Below are positions 17,378 to 25,093 of a DNA stretch of 64,000 nt, piece after piece (the first letter of the stretch is position 1; each line of letters begins with the position of its first letter). The translations under genes and the position numbers were made by a program. Origin of the DNA: Streptomyces nigrescens. GTDB lineage: Bacteria; Actinomycetota; Actinomycetes; Streptomycetales; Streptomycetaceae. Under the pieces are notes generated by a model. The model ran no database searches. It saw nothing but the letters and a program-made list of their open reading frames with translations, and had not been told where the DNA came from. Location of the stretch: contig AP026074.1 in assembly GCA_024349765.1 (NCBI GenBank), positions 434,001 to 498,000 of the forward strand, in the 5' to 3' direction.

Positions 17378-17493
17378 GCAAAACGGTGCGTGGACTCACG
17401 AGTCGCCGTCTGCCGCAGCCGCGACAACAGCAACGGCGAACACCGAGGCGGCTGCTCGACCGGCCGGGCAGCCGCCCCAAGCCGCTGCCGCTC

Positions 17494-18060
17494 CTAGTAC
17501 GGATGCTTCTCCAGCCGGTTCGTCCATGCCGCGTAGGCCTTGGAGCCCAGCTCGGGGTAGATCTGCTTGATCTTGATCCGGCGCTCGTCGAGCGGTTTGG
17601 TGAAGTCCTCGTACTGGAACGAGTCATCGAAGCCGATCTTCCGGGTTTCGTCGAGATCGCAGCCGAAGTAGACCGCGTCGATCCGCGACCAGTAGATGGC
17701 GCTCATGCACATGGGGCAGGGGGCGCCGCTGATGTAGATCGAGCAGCCCTGGAGCATACGGGCGCGTTCGGGGACGGGGTCGGGCGAGCCCTCGGGGCGC
17801 GGGACGTACTCCAGCGTGCTCTCGTTCTGGTGATCCGGGGAGATTGACGGCGCCTCAGGGTTGAGCATCTGCACGGCCTTCCGGATGGTCTCCACCTCGG
17901 CATGGGCGGTGGGATCGCCGGTCAGCAGTACGCGGTTCTGCCCGCGGGCGAGGATCTCGCCATCGCGGGTGAGGACTGCCCCGAAGGGGCCGCCCCAGCC
18001 CTTTTCGACGGACTCCGTAGCGAGTCGTACCGCCTCGGCCATGAGCTCTTTCTGTTCCAT
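17494..18060 (-). CDS. Nucleoside/guanine deaminase of the cytidine deaminase-like family
   Basis: A 188-residue zinc-dependent hydrolase. Catalytic motifs are intact: TAHAEV (zinc ligand histidine and proton-shuttling glutamate) at about residues 51-56, and APCPMCMSAIYW (two zinc cysteines) at about 112-123. The overall look, GWGGPFGAVLTRDGEILARG, DETRKIGFDDSF and the C-terminal AYAAWTNRLEKHPY, fits bacterial guanine deaminases (GuaD), which convert guanine to xanthine with domain swapping through the C-terminal tail. The start at 18060 is supported by GGGGAGA. The neighbouring ABM gene is divergent, with promoters for both in 18061-18161. Confidence 0.85.
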   Translation of the reverse strand: MEQKELMAEAVRLATESVEKGWGGPFGAVLTRDGEILARGQNRVLLTGDPTAHAEVETIRKAVQMLNPEAPSISPDHQNESTLEYVPRPEGSPDPVPERARMLQGCSIYISGAPCPMCMSAIYWSRIDAVYFGCDLDETRKIGFDDSFQYEDFTKPLDERRIKIKQIYPELGSKAYAAWTNRLEKHPY

Positions 18061-18124
18061 AGCGGGGTCTCCCCTCGACGCGGCCAATCGGCCTCTTTCC
18101 GGAACCGAGAATTAAATGCCCCAT

Positions 18125-18154
18125 TTGCCGTTTAAATGGTTTATGCACTAGGCT
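18125..18154 (+). promoter_or_regulatory. Promoter of the ABM membrane protein, probably leaderless
   Basis: TTGCCG (18125-18130), an 18-bp AT-rich spacer, TAGGCT (18149-18154). A start point 7-8 bases downstream coincides with the GTG at 18162, and no Shine-Dalgarno sequence is present. Confidence 0.55.
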
Positions 18155-18161
18155 ACTCCAG

Positions 18162-19148
18162 GTGAGTGCCCGTGCAAGCCGTGACTCCACGGCCGACATT
18201 GCCACCGTGGTGACCTCGCAGAAGGTCCGCGAAGGCCGGGCTGATGAGTACCGGCGCTGGCAGGACAGAACCAACCACGCGGCCCGTGAATTCGAGGGTT
18301 TCGTGGGCGCCGAGGTATATCCACCCGGTGCCGGCGGTGCAAACGAATGGGTCACTGTATTCCGCTTTTCCGGAGTGGACCACCTGACGGCCTGGCTGGA
18401 TTCGGAGCGGCGGGCGGACCTGCTCGAGGAAGCGCGCGGACTCTTCGAGGGGCCTCCGTCCCAGGAGGTACTGCGCGGCGGCAGTCCGGCTCAGGTGACG
18501 CCGAAGGTCGTCACGGCCGTCATCGCACACGATGTGAAACCAGGATGCGAACAGGGCTTCCTCAGATGGCAGGAGAAGACACTCAAGGTCCAGGAGAAGG
18601 CGCCGGGCTTCATGGGCTCCGAACTGTTCAAGCCGGTCGAGGGCGTTCAGCAGCACTGGGTGGTCGTCTTCCGGTTCGACTCCCGCGAACACCTCGACGA
18701 CTGGCTCGAATCGGAGGTGCGTGCCGCGCTCGTGGAGGAGGGAAGCAAATACTTCACCGCCTATGACGTGCGCAAGGTCAGCTCGGCGTTCAGCGGCTGG
18801 TTCCGGTTCGGCCACGGCGAGGGTGAGGGCGCGCCGCCCAACTGGAAACAGGCGATGACCGTGCTCCTGGCGCTCTATCCGACCGTCATGGTGCTCACGC
18901 TGACCCTCGGCGACGCACTGAACCGCGTCAAAGTCCCTCTCTACTTCGCCATGTTCGTCTCGAACATCCTCAGCGTCAGTGCGCTGACATGGCTTCTGAT
19001 GCCCTTGGTGAACAAGGCCCTCGCGTTCTGGCTGGAGCCCGGCAGGACACTCGGCCGCCGGACACAGATGGCGGGCATCGCCGCCGTGGCGCTCTGCTAT
19101 CTCGTGTCCCTCGCCGTCTTCGCCCTGATCACCCACATGATCCACTGA
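18162..19148 (+). CDS. Membrane-anchored protein with two antibiotic-biosynthesis-monooxygenase (ABM) domains
   Basis: A 328-residue protein. Two tandem ABM-type ferredoxin-like domains occupy residues about 10-105 (VVTSQKVREGRADEYRRWQD, FEGFVGAEVYPPG, WVTVFRFSGVDHLTAWLDSE) and 110-205 (VIAHDVKPGCEQGFLRWQEK, PGFMGSELFKPVEG, WVVVFRFDSREHLDDWLESE). They are followed by three membrane helices (MTVLLALYPTVMVLTLTLGD, FAMFVSNILSVSALTWLLMP, MAGIAAVALCYLVSLAVFAL). ABM domains bind or oxidise quinone-like substrates or sense them; membrane-fused double forms are known but uncharacterised. The GTG start at 18162 coincides with the predicted transcription start. The FAD oxidoreductase follows 36 bases downstream, so the two probably form an operon. 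Confidence 0.83.
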   Translation: MSARASRDSTADIATVVTSQKVREGRADEYRRWQDRTNHAAREFEGFVGAEVYPPGAGGANEWVTVFRFSGVDHLTAWLDSERRADLLEEARGLFEGPPSQEVLRGGSPAQVTPKVVTAVIAHDVKPGCEQGFLRWQEKTLKVQEKAPGFMGSELFKPVEGVQQHWVVVFRFDSREHLDDWLESEVRAALVEEGSKYFTAYDVRKVSSAFSGWFRFGHGEGEGAPPNWKQAMTVLLALYPTVMVLTLTLGDALNRVKVPLYFAMFVSNILSVSALTWLLMPLVNKALAFWLEPGRTLGRRTQMAGIAAVALCYLVSLAVFALITHMIH

Positions 19149-19184
19149 CGTCCCTGACGGTCCGCTGCGCATCGAGGAGGCGAC

Positions 19185-20582
19185 ATGGGCCGACGGACAC
19201 CGGTGTCCGCGCCGAACCTCGTGGGGCCCCTGATCCGCCGGGGTGATGCCGGATACGAGGACGCCCGAGCCGAGGCGGTCTGGAACCGTGTCACACCGGC
19301 GCGGTTCCCCGACGTCATCGTGCGGGCCGCCTCGGAGGGGGACGTCGTACGGGCCGTCACCTACGCCCGCGACCACGGGCTGCGCCTCTCCACCCGCTCC
19401 GGCGGGCACAACTGGTCCGGCGCCCCGCTCCGCGACGGCGGGCTGCTGCTCGACCTCTCCGGACTGCGCGAGTGCACCCTGACCACGGCCGATGGGCCGG
19501 GCCCTCCGACGGCCACCGTCGGGCCTGCCGTCACCGGCCAGGAACTGGTCGCCGTCCTCACACCGCGCCAACTGGCCTTCCCCGTCGGCCACTGCCCCAC
19601 CGTGGCGATGGGCGGATTCCTGCTCAGCGGCGGCCTCGGCTGGAACTCCCGGGCCTGGGGCGCCTCCTGCGCCGACGTCCAGGAGGTCCGGGTGGTCACC
19701 GCCGACGGACGGGCCGTCGACTGCAGCGAGACCCAACACCCCGACCTCTTCTGGGCCGCGCGCGGCGCCGGACCGGGCTTCTGCGGCATCGTCACCCGCT
19801 TCCGGCTCGCCCTGCACCCCCACCCCGTGTCGATCATGACGACCAGCTGCACCTTCCCGCTGGCCGACACCGCCCGGGTCACGGAGTGGGCGGAGCCGAT
19901 CGCGCGCGGGTTGCCGCCGTACGTGGAGACCGCCTTCGTCCTCACGGCGTCCGGCCCGGCGACGGCGTCGGTGCCCCCGGGGCCCCGGATCACGGTTGCC
20001 GCCACAGCCTTCGCGCCCTCGGCCGAGAGTGCCCGGGAGGCCCTGAAGCCTTTCACCGAGTGCCCCTTCGGTGAGCTCGAAGTCGCTGCGGGGCCGCCCG
20101 CGCCGACCTCGTACGCCGCCCTGCACGAGGGCGCGAGTGCGGTCTGGCCGCCGGACCACCGTTACGGGGCGGACACCCTGTGGGCCCCGGAGAGCTATCA
20201 CACCCAGATGACCCGCCTGGTGGAGCCGGTGGCCGCCGCGCCCTCCGGCAAGTCGCTGGTGCTCGCGCCCGTGCAGCCGGTCTCCGAGGACCCGGCGCTG
20301 CTGAGCACCATGGCCTTCGCCCCGCTCGGCGCCTCCTACCTGGTCTGTTACGCGATCTGGGACGACCCGGCCGACGACCCGGCGAACGGTCGCTGGCTAC
20401 GGGAGGCGATGGCCGCGGTGGACCCGCGCGGAGACGGCCGGCACTACATCGCGGAGGCCGATCTGGAGGCCGGCGGTCCGCGGGCCGGGGCCTCGTACGC
20501 ACCGGCCGCCTGGGACCGCCTCGCCGAGATCAAAGCCCGCTGGGACCCGGAAAACCTCTTCCACTCCTACCTCGGCACCTGA
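19185..20582 (+). CDS. FAD-linked oxidoreductase, berberine-bridge-enzyme-like (probably bicovalent FAD)
   Basis: A 465-residue VAO/PCMH-fold flavoenzyme. The N-terminal FAD domain shows TRSGGHNWSGAPL, whose histidine normally bonds the 8-alpha position of FAD, and VGHCPTVAMGGFLLSGGLGW, whose cysteine gives the second bond at C6. The BBE C-terminus is WDPENLFHSYLG (usual form W-D-P-x-N-x-F). Such enzymes oxidise alcohols, sugars or polyketide intermediates with oxygen. ATG at 19185 has GAGGAGG upstream, 36 bases after the ABM membrane protein, suggesting a shared transcript and possibly a shared quinone-type substrate. Confidence 0.88.
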   Translation: MGRRTPVSAPNLVGPLIRRGDAGYEDARAEAVWNRVTPARFPDVIVRAASEGDVVRAVTYARDHGLRLSTRSGGHNWSGAPLRDGGLLLDLSGLRECTLTTADGPGPPTATVGPAVTGQELVAVLTPRQLAFPVGHCPTVAMGGFLLSGGLGWNSRAWGASCADVQEVRVVTADGRAVDCSETQHPDLFWAARGAGPGFCGIVTRFRLALHPHPVSIMTTSCTFPLADTARVTEWAEPIARGLPPYVETAFVLTASGPATASVPPGPRITVAATAFAPSAESAREALKPFTECPFGELEVAAGPPAPTSYAALHEGASAVWPPDHRYGADTLWAPESYHTQMTRLVEPVAAAPSGKSLVLAPVQPVSEDPALLSTMAFAPLGASYLVCYAIWDDPADDPANGRWLREAMAAVDPRGDGRHYIAEADLEAGGPRAGASYAPAAWDRLAEIKARWDPENLFHSYLGT

Positions 20583-20928
20583 GCGGCCCGGAGTGCGGGC
20601 GCCCCCGGGGTGCCGCGCATCATCAGCAGGCCCGGCCCCAGCCGTGGTGGAAGTCGGCCGTGCGATGCGTGACCGGTGGCAGGTGCTGCCGCGGGTAACC
20701 CCTTGGGGCGTCTGGATGGGTGTAGGGGGCGTCGCGTTGGTGTGGGCGAATGCGGGGGAGTGTGCGCCTGGCGTGGAGAGGTTGTGTAAATGTCTGTGTT
20801 TTGTAACACCAAATAGGAATTCTTCCGGCAAGGCATGACGTGGGGTCACTGTGTGGGGGCCCGGTCAAACCGGCCGGGCTTCCGGTTTCTTTCCGGCACC
20901 TGCTTCGGGTGCCTCAGGAGGGGATTTC
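20583..20928. other. Intergenic region with AT-rich promoter stretch
   Basis: 346 bases. Bases 20780-20830 are unusually AT-rich for this genome (TGTAAATGTCTGTGTTTTGT) and probably contain the promoter of the LTD gene. No gene is seen. Confidence 0.4.
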
Positions 20929-21426
20929 GTGTTCCGTCACGCTTCGCGCATCGCCGTAGCCGTAGCGGGGGCTGCGGCTCTGGCCGCCACCGCCGTGCTG
21001 CCGGCCGCCGCCGCCGACCACCACCGCGGCCACCACGTCCCGGGCCGGCACCACCAGGTGCGCTCCGCGGTGGTGCTCGGGCCGATCCAGTACGACAGCC
21101 CCGGCCGCGATGACCGCTCCAACCGGAGCCTGAACGCCGAGTGGGTCACGGTGAAGAACACCGGCCGCTGGCCCGTGACCATCAAGGGCTGGACCCTCTC
21201 CGACAAGACCGGGCACGGCTACCGCTTCGGCAACGTCCGTCTGGCCGGCCACAGTCAGGTCCGCGTCCACACCGGCATCGGCCGCGACGACCGCACCGAC
21301 CTGTTCCAGGACCGCCGCACCTATGTCTGGGACAACTACTCCGACACCGCGACCCTGCGCAACGACCACCGCCGCGTCGTCGACTTCAAGTCCTGGGGTC
21401 ACCGCGGCCACTGGGGGCACCACTAG
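20929..21426 (+). CDS. Secreted lamin-tail-domain (LTD) protein
   Basis: A 165-residue exported protein. GTG at 20929 is chosen for the AGGAGGGG site just upstream; it gives a signal peptide (RIAVAVAGAAALAATAVLPA, cleavage after AAAA). The mature N-terminus is histidine-rich (DHHRGHHVPGRHH). Residues about 60-150 form a lamin-tail domain: LNAEWVTVKNTGRWPVTIKG, WTLSDKTGHGYRFGNVRLAG, VRVHTGIGRDD, TYVWDNYSDTATLRN. In bacteria this fold is found in surface proteins and nucleases; here it is alone and its partner is unknown. A strong hairpin follows the stop codon. Confidence 0.83.
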   Translation: MFRHASRIAVAVAGAAALAATAVLPAAAADHHRGHHVPGRHHQVRSAVVLGPIQYDSPGRDDRSNRSLNAEWVTVKNTGRWPVTIKGWTLSDKTGHGYRFGNVRLAGHSQVRVHTGIGRDDRTDLFQDRRTYVWDNYSDTATLRNDHRRVVDFKSWGHRGHWGHH

Positions 21427-21436
21427 CACACTCGGC

Positions 21437-21467
21437 CGCCGGTGAGAGGTGACGTCACTCACCGGCG
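21437..21467 (+). terminator. Terminator hairpin after the LTD gene
   Basis: A 10-bp stem (21437-21446 with 21458-21467, CGCCGGTGAG-type arms) around an 11-base loop, 11 bases past the stop codon. No T tract. Confidence 0.6.
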
Positions 21468-21693
21468 CCGTCCACGATGCGCCGCACGGGTCCGGTCCTG
21501 CGGCGCATCTTCATGTCCGGCCGGACACGGCATGTTTCCTCATGCGGTGAAGGGGCACACGGGATGTCAGTCCCCGGCTGGCCTCCCCCGTCCAGCCGGG
21601 GACTTCGCCCCCGGGCCCGCCCGCGTGCCGTCCCGGCTCGGTCCCGCTGCGAGCAGCACCGCTCGGCGCGTCGAGGGGGACGCATGGCACGGG

Positions 21694-22095
21694 TCAGCTG
21701 AGGTTGGTGATGGGGAGCAGGCCACGTTCGGCGAAGACCTTCTTGGCGACGAGTGTGGCGTTGATCGACCGCGGCATGCCGCAGTAGACGGCCGAGTGCA
21801 GCAGCGCCTCGGAGACCTCGGTGGCGGTCAGGCCGACATTGAGCGCCGCGTTGATGTGCACCTCCAGCTCGATCTCGCAGCCACCGAGCGCGGTGAGCAC
21901 GCCCAGGGTGACCAACTGCCGCTCCTTCGCGGCCAGTTCGGGGCGGGAGTACATGTCGCCGAACGCCCATGCCACCACCTGGTGACCCAACTCCGGCGAG
22001 GTGTCCGCGAGAGAGTCGACGATGCGCTGGCCCGCTTCGCCGTCGACCTGCTCCAGCACCTTCATGCCATATCCGTAGCGGTCTTCGCGGTTCAT
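21694..22095 (-). CDS. Carboxymuconolactone decarboxylase (CMD) family protein
   Basis: A 133-residue protein of the CMD/AhpD-like superfamily. The core is FGDMYSRPELAAKERQLVTL, LGGCEIELEVHINAALNVGL and ATEVSEALLHSAVYCGMPRS. The CxxC pair of AhpD peroxidases is absent, so it is closer to gamma-carboxymuconolactone decarboxylases, which act in protocatechuate breakdown, although many members have unknown substrates. No other aromatic-pathway gene is nearby. It is transcribed divergently from a LysR gene with a palindrome in between, the classical arrangement of a LysR regulator and its target. Confidence 0.85.
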   Translation of the reverse strand: MNREDRYGYGMKVLEQVDGEAGQRIVDSLADTSPELGHQVVAWAFGDMYSRPELAAKERQLVTLGVLTALGGCEIELEVHINAALNVGLTATEVSEALLHSAVYCGMPRSINATLVAKKVFAERGLLPITNLS

Positions 22096-22182
22096 GGATG
22101 CTCCTCAGGGTTCTGGTGTGCGTTCCGGTTCCGTCCGGTGCGCTGTGTCCAGCCTGGCCTGAGCGGCGCCCATATCTGCTCC

Positions 22183-22200
22183 ATAGGCATTACTGCCTAT
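22183..22200. promoter_or_regulatory. LysR-type binding site between the CMD and LysR genes
   Basis: ATAGGCA, TTAC, TGCCTAT: perfect 7-bp arms with 4-base spacer, holding the T-N11-A core of LysR operators. It lies 25 bases before the LysR ATG and about 90 bases from the CMD start. Confidence 0.65.
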
Positions 22201-22224
22201 ACTTCCCATGCCTGGGAGGTATGG

Positions 22225-23109
22225 ATGGAGCTAAGGCTGCTCGGCTACGCAGTGGCGATCGCGGAAGAGGGAAGCATCAGCGGTGCGGCGCGCCGGCTGC
22301 ATCTGACGCAGCCCACACTCAGCCGTCAACTGCACGAGATGGAACGGCAGTTGGGGACCACGCTCTTCGTCAGGCAGGGGCGTGGGCTGACGCCGACGCA
22401 GGCCGGCCAGGTTCTGGTGCGGCGTGCGGTCACCGTGCTCGCCGAGGCGGAGGCCGCCCTGAAGGACGTACGGCTGGCGGCACAGGGCATGACCGGGCGA
22501 CTGGTCGTGACCTTCGCCGGTTCAGGCATCAACGGACCCCTCGGTGCGGCACTGGGCCGCGTGCGGCGCGAACTCCCCCGAGTACAACTGCAGTTGGAGG
22601 AAAGCTTCAACGATGCCGAGATGTCGACCGGGGTGCTGGAGGGGCGCTACGACCTCGCGGTCCAGCGCCTTCCGGCGCGCGATGCCCGGCTGGCCACCCA
22701 GGAGTGGTGGCGCGAACCACTGACGCTGTTCCTGCCCGCCGGTCATCCGCTGGCCTACCCCTCCGAGCCCGCCCCGCTCACGGCACTGGGCCAGATCCCC
22801 TTGGTCATCTGGCCACGGGACGTCTCACCGCGGTCCTACGACGAGATCATCGCTCTCTGCCACGGCGCCGGCGTCGTGCCGCGGATCGGGGCGGAAGGCC
22901 GCAGTGTGCAGACACTGCTGGCCCTGGTCGCGGCCAAGTTCGGCGCGGCGGTGCTCGCCGATTCGCACCGTGCGCTGCGCCGCATCGGAGTGACCCCGCG
23001 GCCCTTGGCCGAGACCTCGACCACCTTGCACCTGGTCTGGCGGGCCGAGGACACCAACCCGCTCATCGATCGGTTCCGCACCGTCCTCACCGACGCAATC
23101 GGTGGATGA
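22225..23109 (+). CDS. LysR-family transcriptional regulator
   Basis: A 294-residue LysR regulator. The N-terminal winged helix is canonical: LLGYAVAIAEEGSISGAARR, LHLTQPTLSRQLHEMERQLG, TTLFVRQGRGLTPTQAGQVL. The effector domain starts about residue 90 (GRLVVTFAGSGINGPLGAAL). Of two overlapping ATGs (22221, 22225) the second is in frame, with GGGAGG upstream. It is divergent from the CMD gene and probably activates it in response to a small aromatic ligand through the palindrome at 22183. Confidence 0.9.
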   Translation: MELRLLGYAVAIAEEGSISGAARRLHLTQPTLSRQLHEMERQLGTTLFVRQGRGLTPTQAGQVLVRRAVTVLAEAEAALKDVRLAAQGMTGRLVVTFAGSGINGPLGAALGRVRRELPRVQLQLEESFNDAEMSTGVLEGRYDLAVQRLPARDARLATQEWWREPLTLFLPAGHPLAYPSEPAPLTALGQIPLVIWPRDVSPRSYDEIIALCHGAGVVPRIGAEGRSVQTLLALVAAKFGAAVLADSHRALRRIGVTPRPLAETSTTLHLVWRAEDTNPLIDRFRTVLTDAIGG

Positions 23110-23213
23110 GGTTCGAGCTCGGGGTGGTCGCACCGACCGGGCCGCGACGCACGACGTTCCCCATGGCGTCCTTCATCGCGTAAGGAACCCCACGGCGTCG
23201 ACGGCGCCCGCGT

Positions 23214-23945
23214 TCAGGGCGCCGGCCGGGGATCGATCCACAGCGCCTCGGAGACGGCGCACAGTTCGCCCTCCGCCGTGGCGAGCGCCACACCCGTCAT
23301 GTGCTTGCGGCCGGACTCCGACAGCAGCCACGCGTACGCCAGGTACGGCTCACCCGCGGTGACCGGCCGCACAATCGTGCCCGTGAGGGCTGCGGTGACC
23401 GCGCCCGGACGCTGGGTGCCGAGAAGGCGGCCCGCCCAGTTTCCCGGGCAGTCCAGGGCACCCCAGACCAGTCGGGTCGGGAGGAGGCCGTCGGGACCGG
23501 CGAAAACGGGGGACGGGACCCAGGCAGTGGCCACAAGGCCGCGATCCGGCACCGGCGTGCAGTGCATACGCAGGCCGCGGTCAGCAGGACGCAGACCGCA
23601 GCCGAAGCAGTCGACCACACCCGACGGCGGTGCCGCCCGGAACCTCTCGGCCGCGGCCGCCGCCTCGTCCCAGGAGGGCGCGGCCGGGGTGTCAAGCAGC
23701 AGCTCGGCGGGGCGCGCAGCGGCCAGGGGCTGCTCGGTCTCGCCCAGCTCCACGCCTCCTCCCGCGGTCTCGGCGATCCGCACGGGCACGTCCGTCGGCA
23801 CCGGCCCGCGGAAGTCCACCCGTACCGTCTTCGCCTCGGATCGCTCCGCCAGCACGCCGGCGACGTAGCCGCCGAAGGCCACTCCGGGATAGCCAACGTA
23901 CAGACCCGGCACCACGATTGCGTCAGTCCCCATCATGATCCCCAT
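23214..23945 (-). CDS. Thioesterase/hotdog-like protein
   Basis: About 243 residues. The central motif VDCFGCGLRPADRGLRMHCT resembles the C-F-x-C-G block of a group of hotdog-fold thioesterases, and the surrounding strands (VATAWVPSPVFAGPDGLLPT, LVWGALDCPGNWAGRLLGTQ, VTAALTGTIVRPVTAGEPYL) fit a double-hotdog protein with GALDCPG as the helix entry. The substrate is probably an acyl-CoA, but the catalytic residue cannot be assigned by eye. The start is uncertain among three close ATGs (23945, 23936, 23933). It lies beside a TetR fragment on the opposite strand. Confidence 0.65.
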   Translation of the reverse strand: MGIMMGTDAIVVPGLYVGYPGVAFGGYVAGVLAERSEAKTVRVDFRGPVPTDVPVRIAETAGGGVELGETEQPLAAARPAELLLDTPAAPSWDEAAAAAERFRAAPPSGVVDCFGCGLRPADRGLRMHCTPVPDRGLVATAWVPSPVFAGPDGLLPTRLVWGALDCPGNWAGRLLGTQRPGAVTAALTGTIVRPVTAGEPYLAYAWLLSESGRKHMTGVALATAEGELCAVSEALWIDPRPAP

Positions 23946-23983
23946 CTCACCGCATCTCCGGGCCAGCCGCACCGCCTCGCCGC

Positions 23984-24160
23984 CGAGGCGCGACCGCCGT
24001 CGCGGCGGGCGCTCTGCCGACGGACACCGACCCGGATCAGGTCGTGTACGAGCTGGTGGGCTGCTACCTGGCCCTGAATCAGGAAATCCAGCTCCTGGCC
24101 GGTCCGATGGCCGCCGCCCGCACCCGCAGGGCCGTGGGCCGGCTCCTCGACCAGCCGTAG
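23984..24160 (+). pseudogene. C-terminal remnant of a TetR-type regulator
   Basis: The frame ending at 24160 reads GALPTDTDPDQVVYELVGCY, then LALNQEIQLLAGPMAAARTR and RAVGRLLDQP. The D-P-D-Q-V-x-x-E-L-x-G pattern followed by the final arginine-rich helix is typical of TetR C-terminal domains. No DNA-binding part or start exists upstream; the frame meets the start region of the divergent thioesterase gene, which may have been its target. Confidence 0.6.
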
Positions 24161-24316
24161 GGATCCGGGTACGGCGAGCGAGAGTTCTGCGAGAGAGTCT
24201 TGTCCCCCGGCCCGCGCGAGAACCGTGCCGTGACGGAGCACAGACCTGTTGCGCGACTGATGGGTTACGGTTTTCCGGACTTGTCGGATCGTCGCAGAGC
24301 CACGCGGAGAGAACGT

Positions 24317-25090
24317 TTGACTCCTCACCACTCAGCCCCTGCGCCTTCCGATCCCTCTCGGACCAGCGCCGTGTCGCATGTCCGTGGTCTGCGCCGGCCC
24401 CGTGCCCTCGTACGGGCGGTGGCGTTGGCGAGCGTGGTGGCGGGAACTGCGGTGCTGCTGGGCGGCTGTGGGCAGGCCAGCGCGCCCAAGAGCGCGGGGC
24501 ATGCGGCTCCCGTAACCGGTCCGGCAGAACTGTGGCCCGGCAGCAAGCCCGCGCCGGCGGCTTCACCGGCCACGGGAGGGCAGGAGAAACCGCAGCCGCT
24601 GACCGCGGTGCCACGGGTGCCGTCCGGGGACATCCGGAAGGTGTCCGCGGGTTCCGTGCTCCTGGCGCAGATCGACGCGGACAAGCGCCGCGACCAGCCG
24701 GTCTTCGAGGAGAACGAGGAGCGCACGATCCGCTCCTGTGCCGACAAGCCGGGCTCGGGCTCCTGCCCGGTGCGGGCCCCCGAGTACCACGATCTGACCG
24801 GCGACGGGAAGGACGAGCTGATCGTCGGCGTTCGAAGCGGAAGCAACCTCCTGATCATCTACGCCTACACGCTCAAGCACGGGGTGGTGACCTCGATCCT
24901 GGGTTCCACCAGTTCGCCGCAGTCGGTGGAGGTCGCCGACCACAAGCTGGTCATCCACGAGCCCGGTGACGCCCCCGGATACGAGAGCCGCACGGTCTAT
25001 GCATGGGATGCGCGGCACCAGGTCATGACGATCCAGGATGTCGGCTACGGCCGGCGGGCCCCGGCCTCCGCAACCCCTTCGGGCAGGTGA
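24317..25090 (+). CDS. CseA-like lipoprotein
   Basis: About 257 residues. A TTG start at 24317 has GGAGAG at good spacing; the N-terminus is arginine-rich followed by VRAVALASVVAGTAVLLGGC, a lipoprotein signal with lipobox LGGC. Residues about 110-240 carry RVPSGDIRKV, EYHDLTGDGKDELIVGVRSG and PGYESRTVYAWDARHQVMTI, which resemble CseA, the lipoprotein that dampens the SigE cell-envelope stress response in Streptomyces coelicolor. DLTGDGKDEL also looks like a calcium-binding FG-GAP-type loop. The sensor kinase begins 3 bases after the stop, so the lipoprotein probably modulates that kinase. No sigE- or cseB-like gene is adjacent. Confidence 0.75.
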   Translation: MTPHHSAPAPSDPSRTSAVSHVRGLRRPRALVRAVALASVVAGTAVLLGGCGQASAPKSAGHAAPVTGPAELWPGSKPAPAASPATGGQEKPQPLTAVPRVPSGDIRKVSAGSVLLAQIDADKRRDQPVFEENEERTIRSCADKPGSGSCPVRAPEYHDLTGDGKDELIVGVRSGSNLLIIYAYTLKHGVVTSILGSTSSPQSVEVADHKLVIHEPGDAPGYESRTVYAWDARHQVMTIQDVGYGRRAPASATPSGR

Positions 25091-25093
25091 GCC

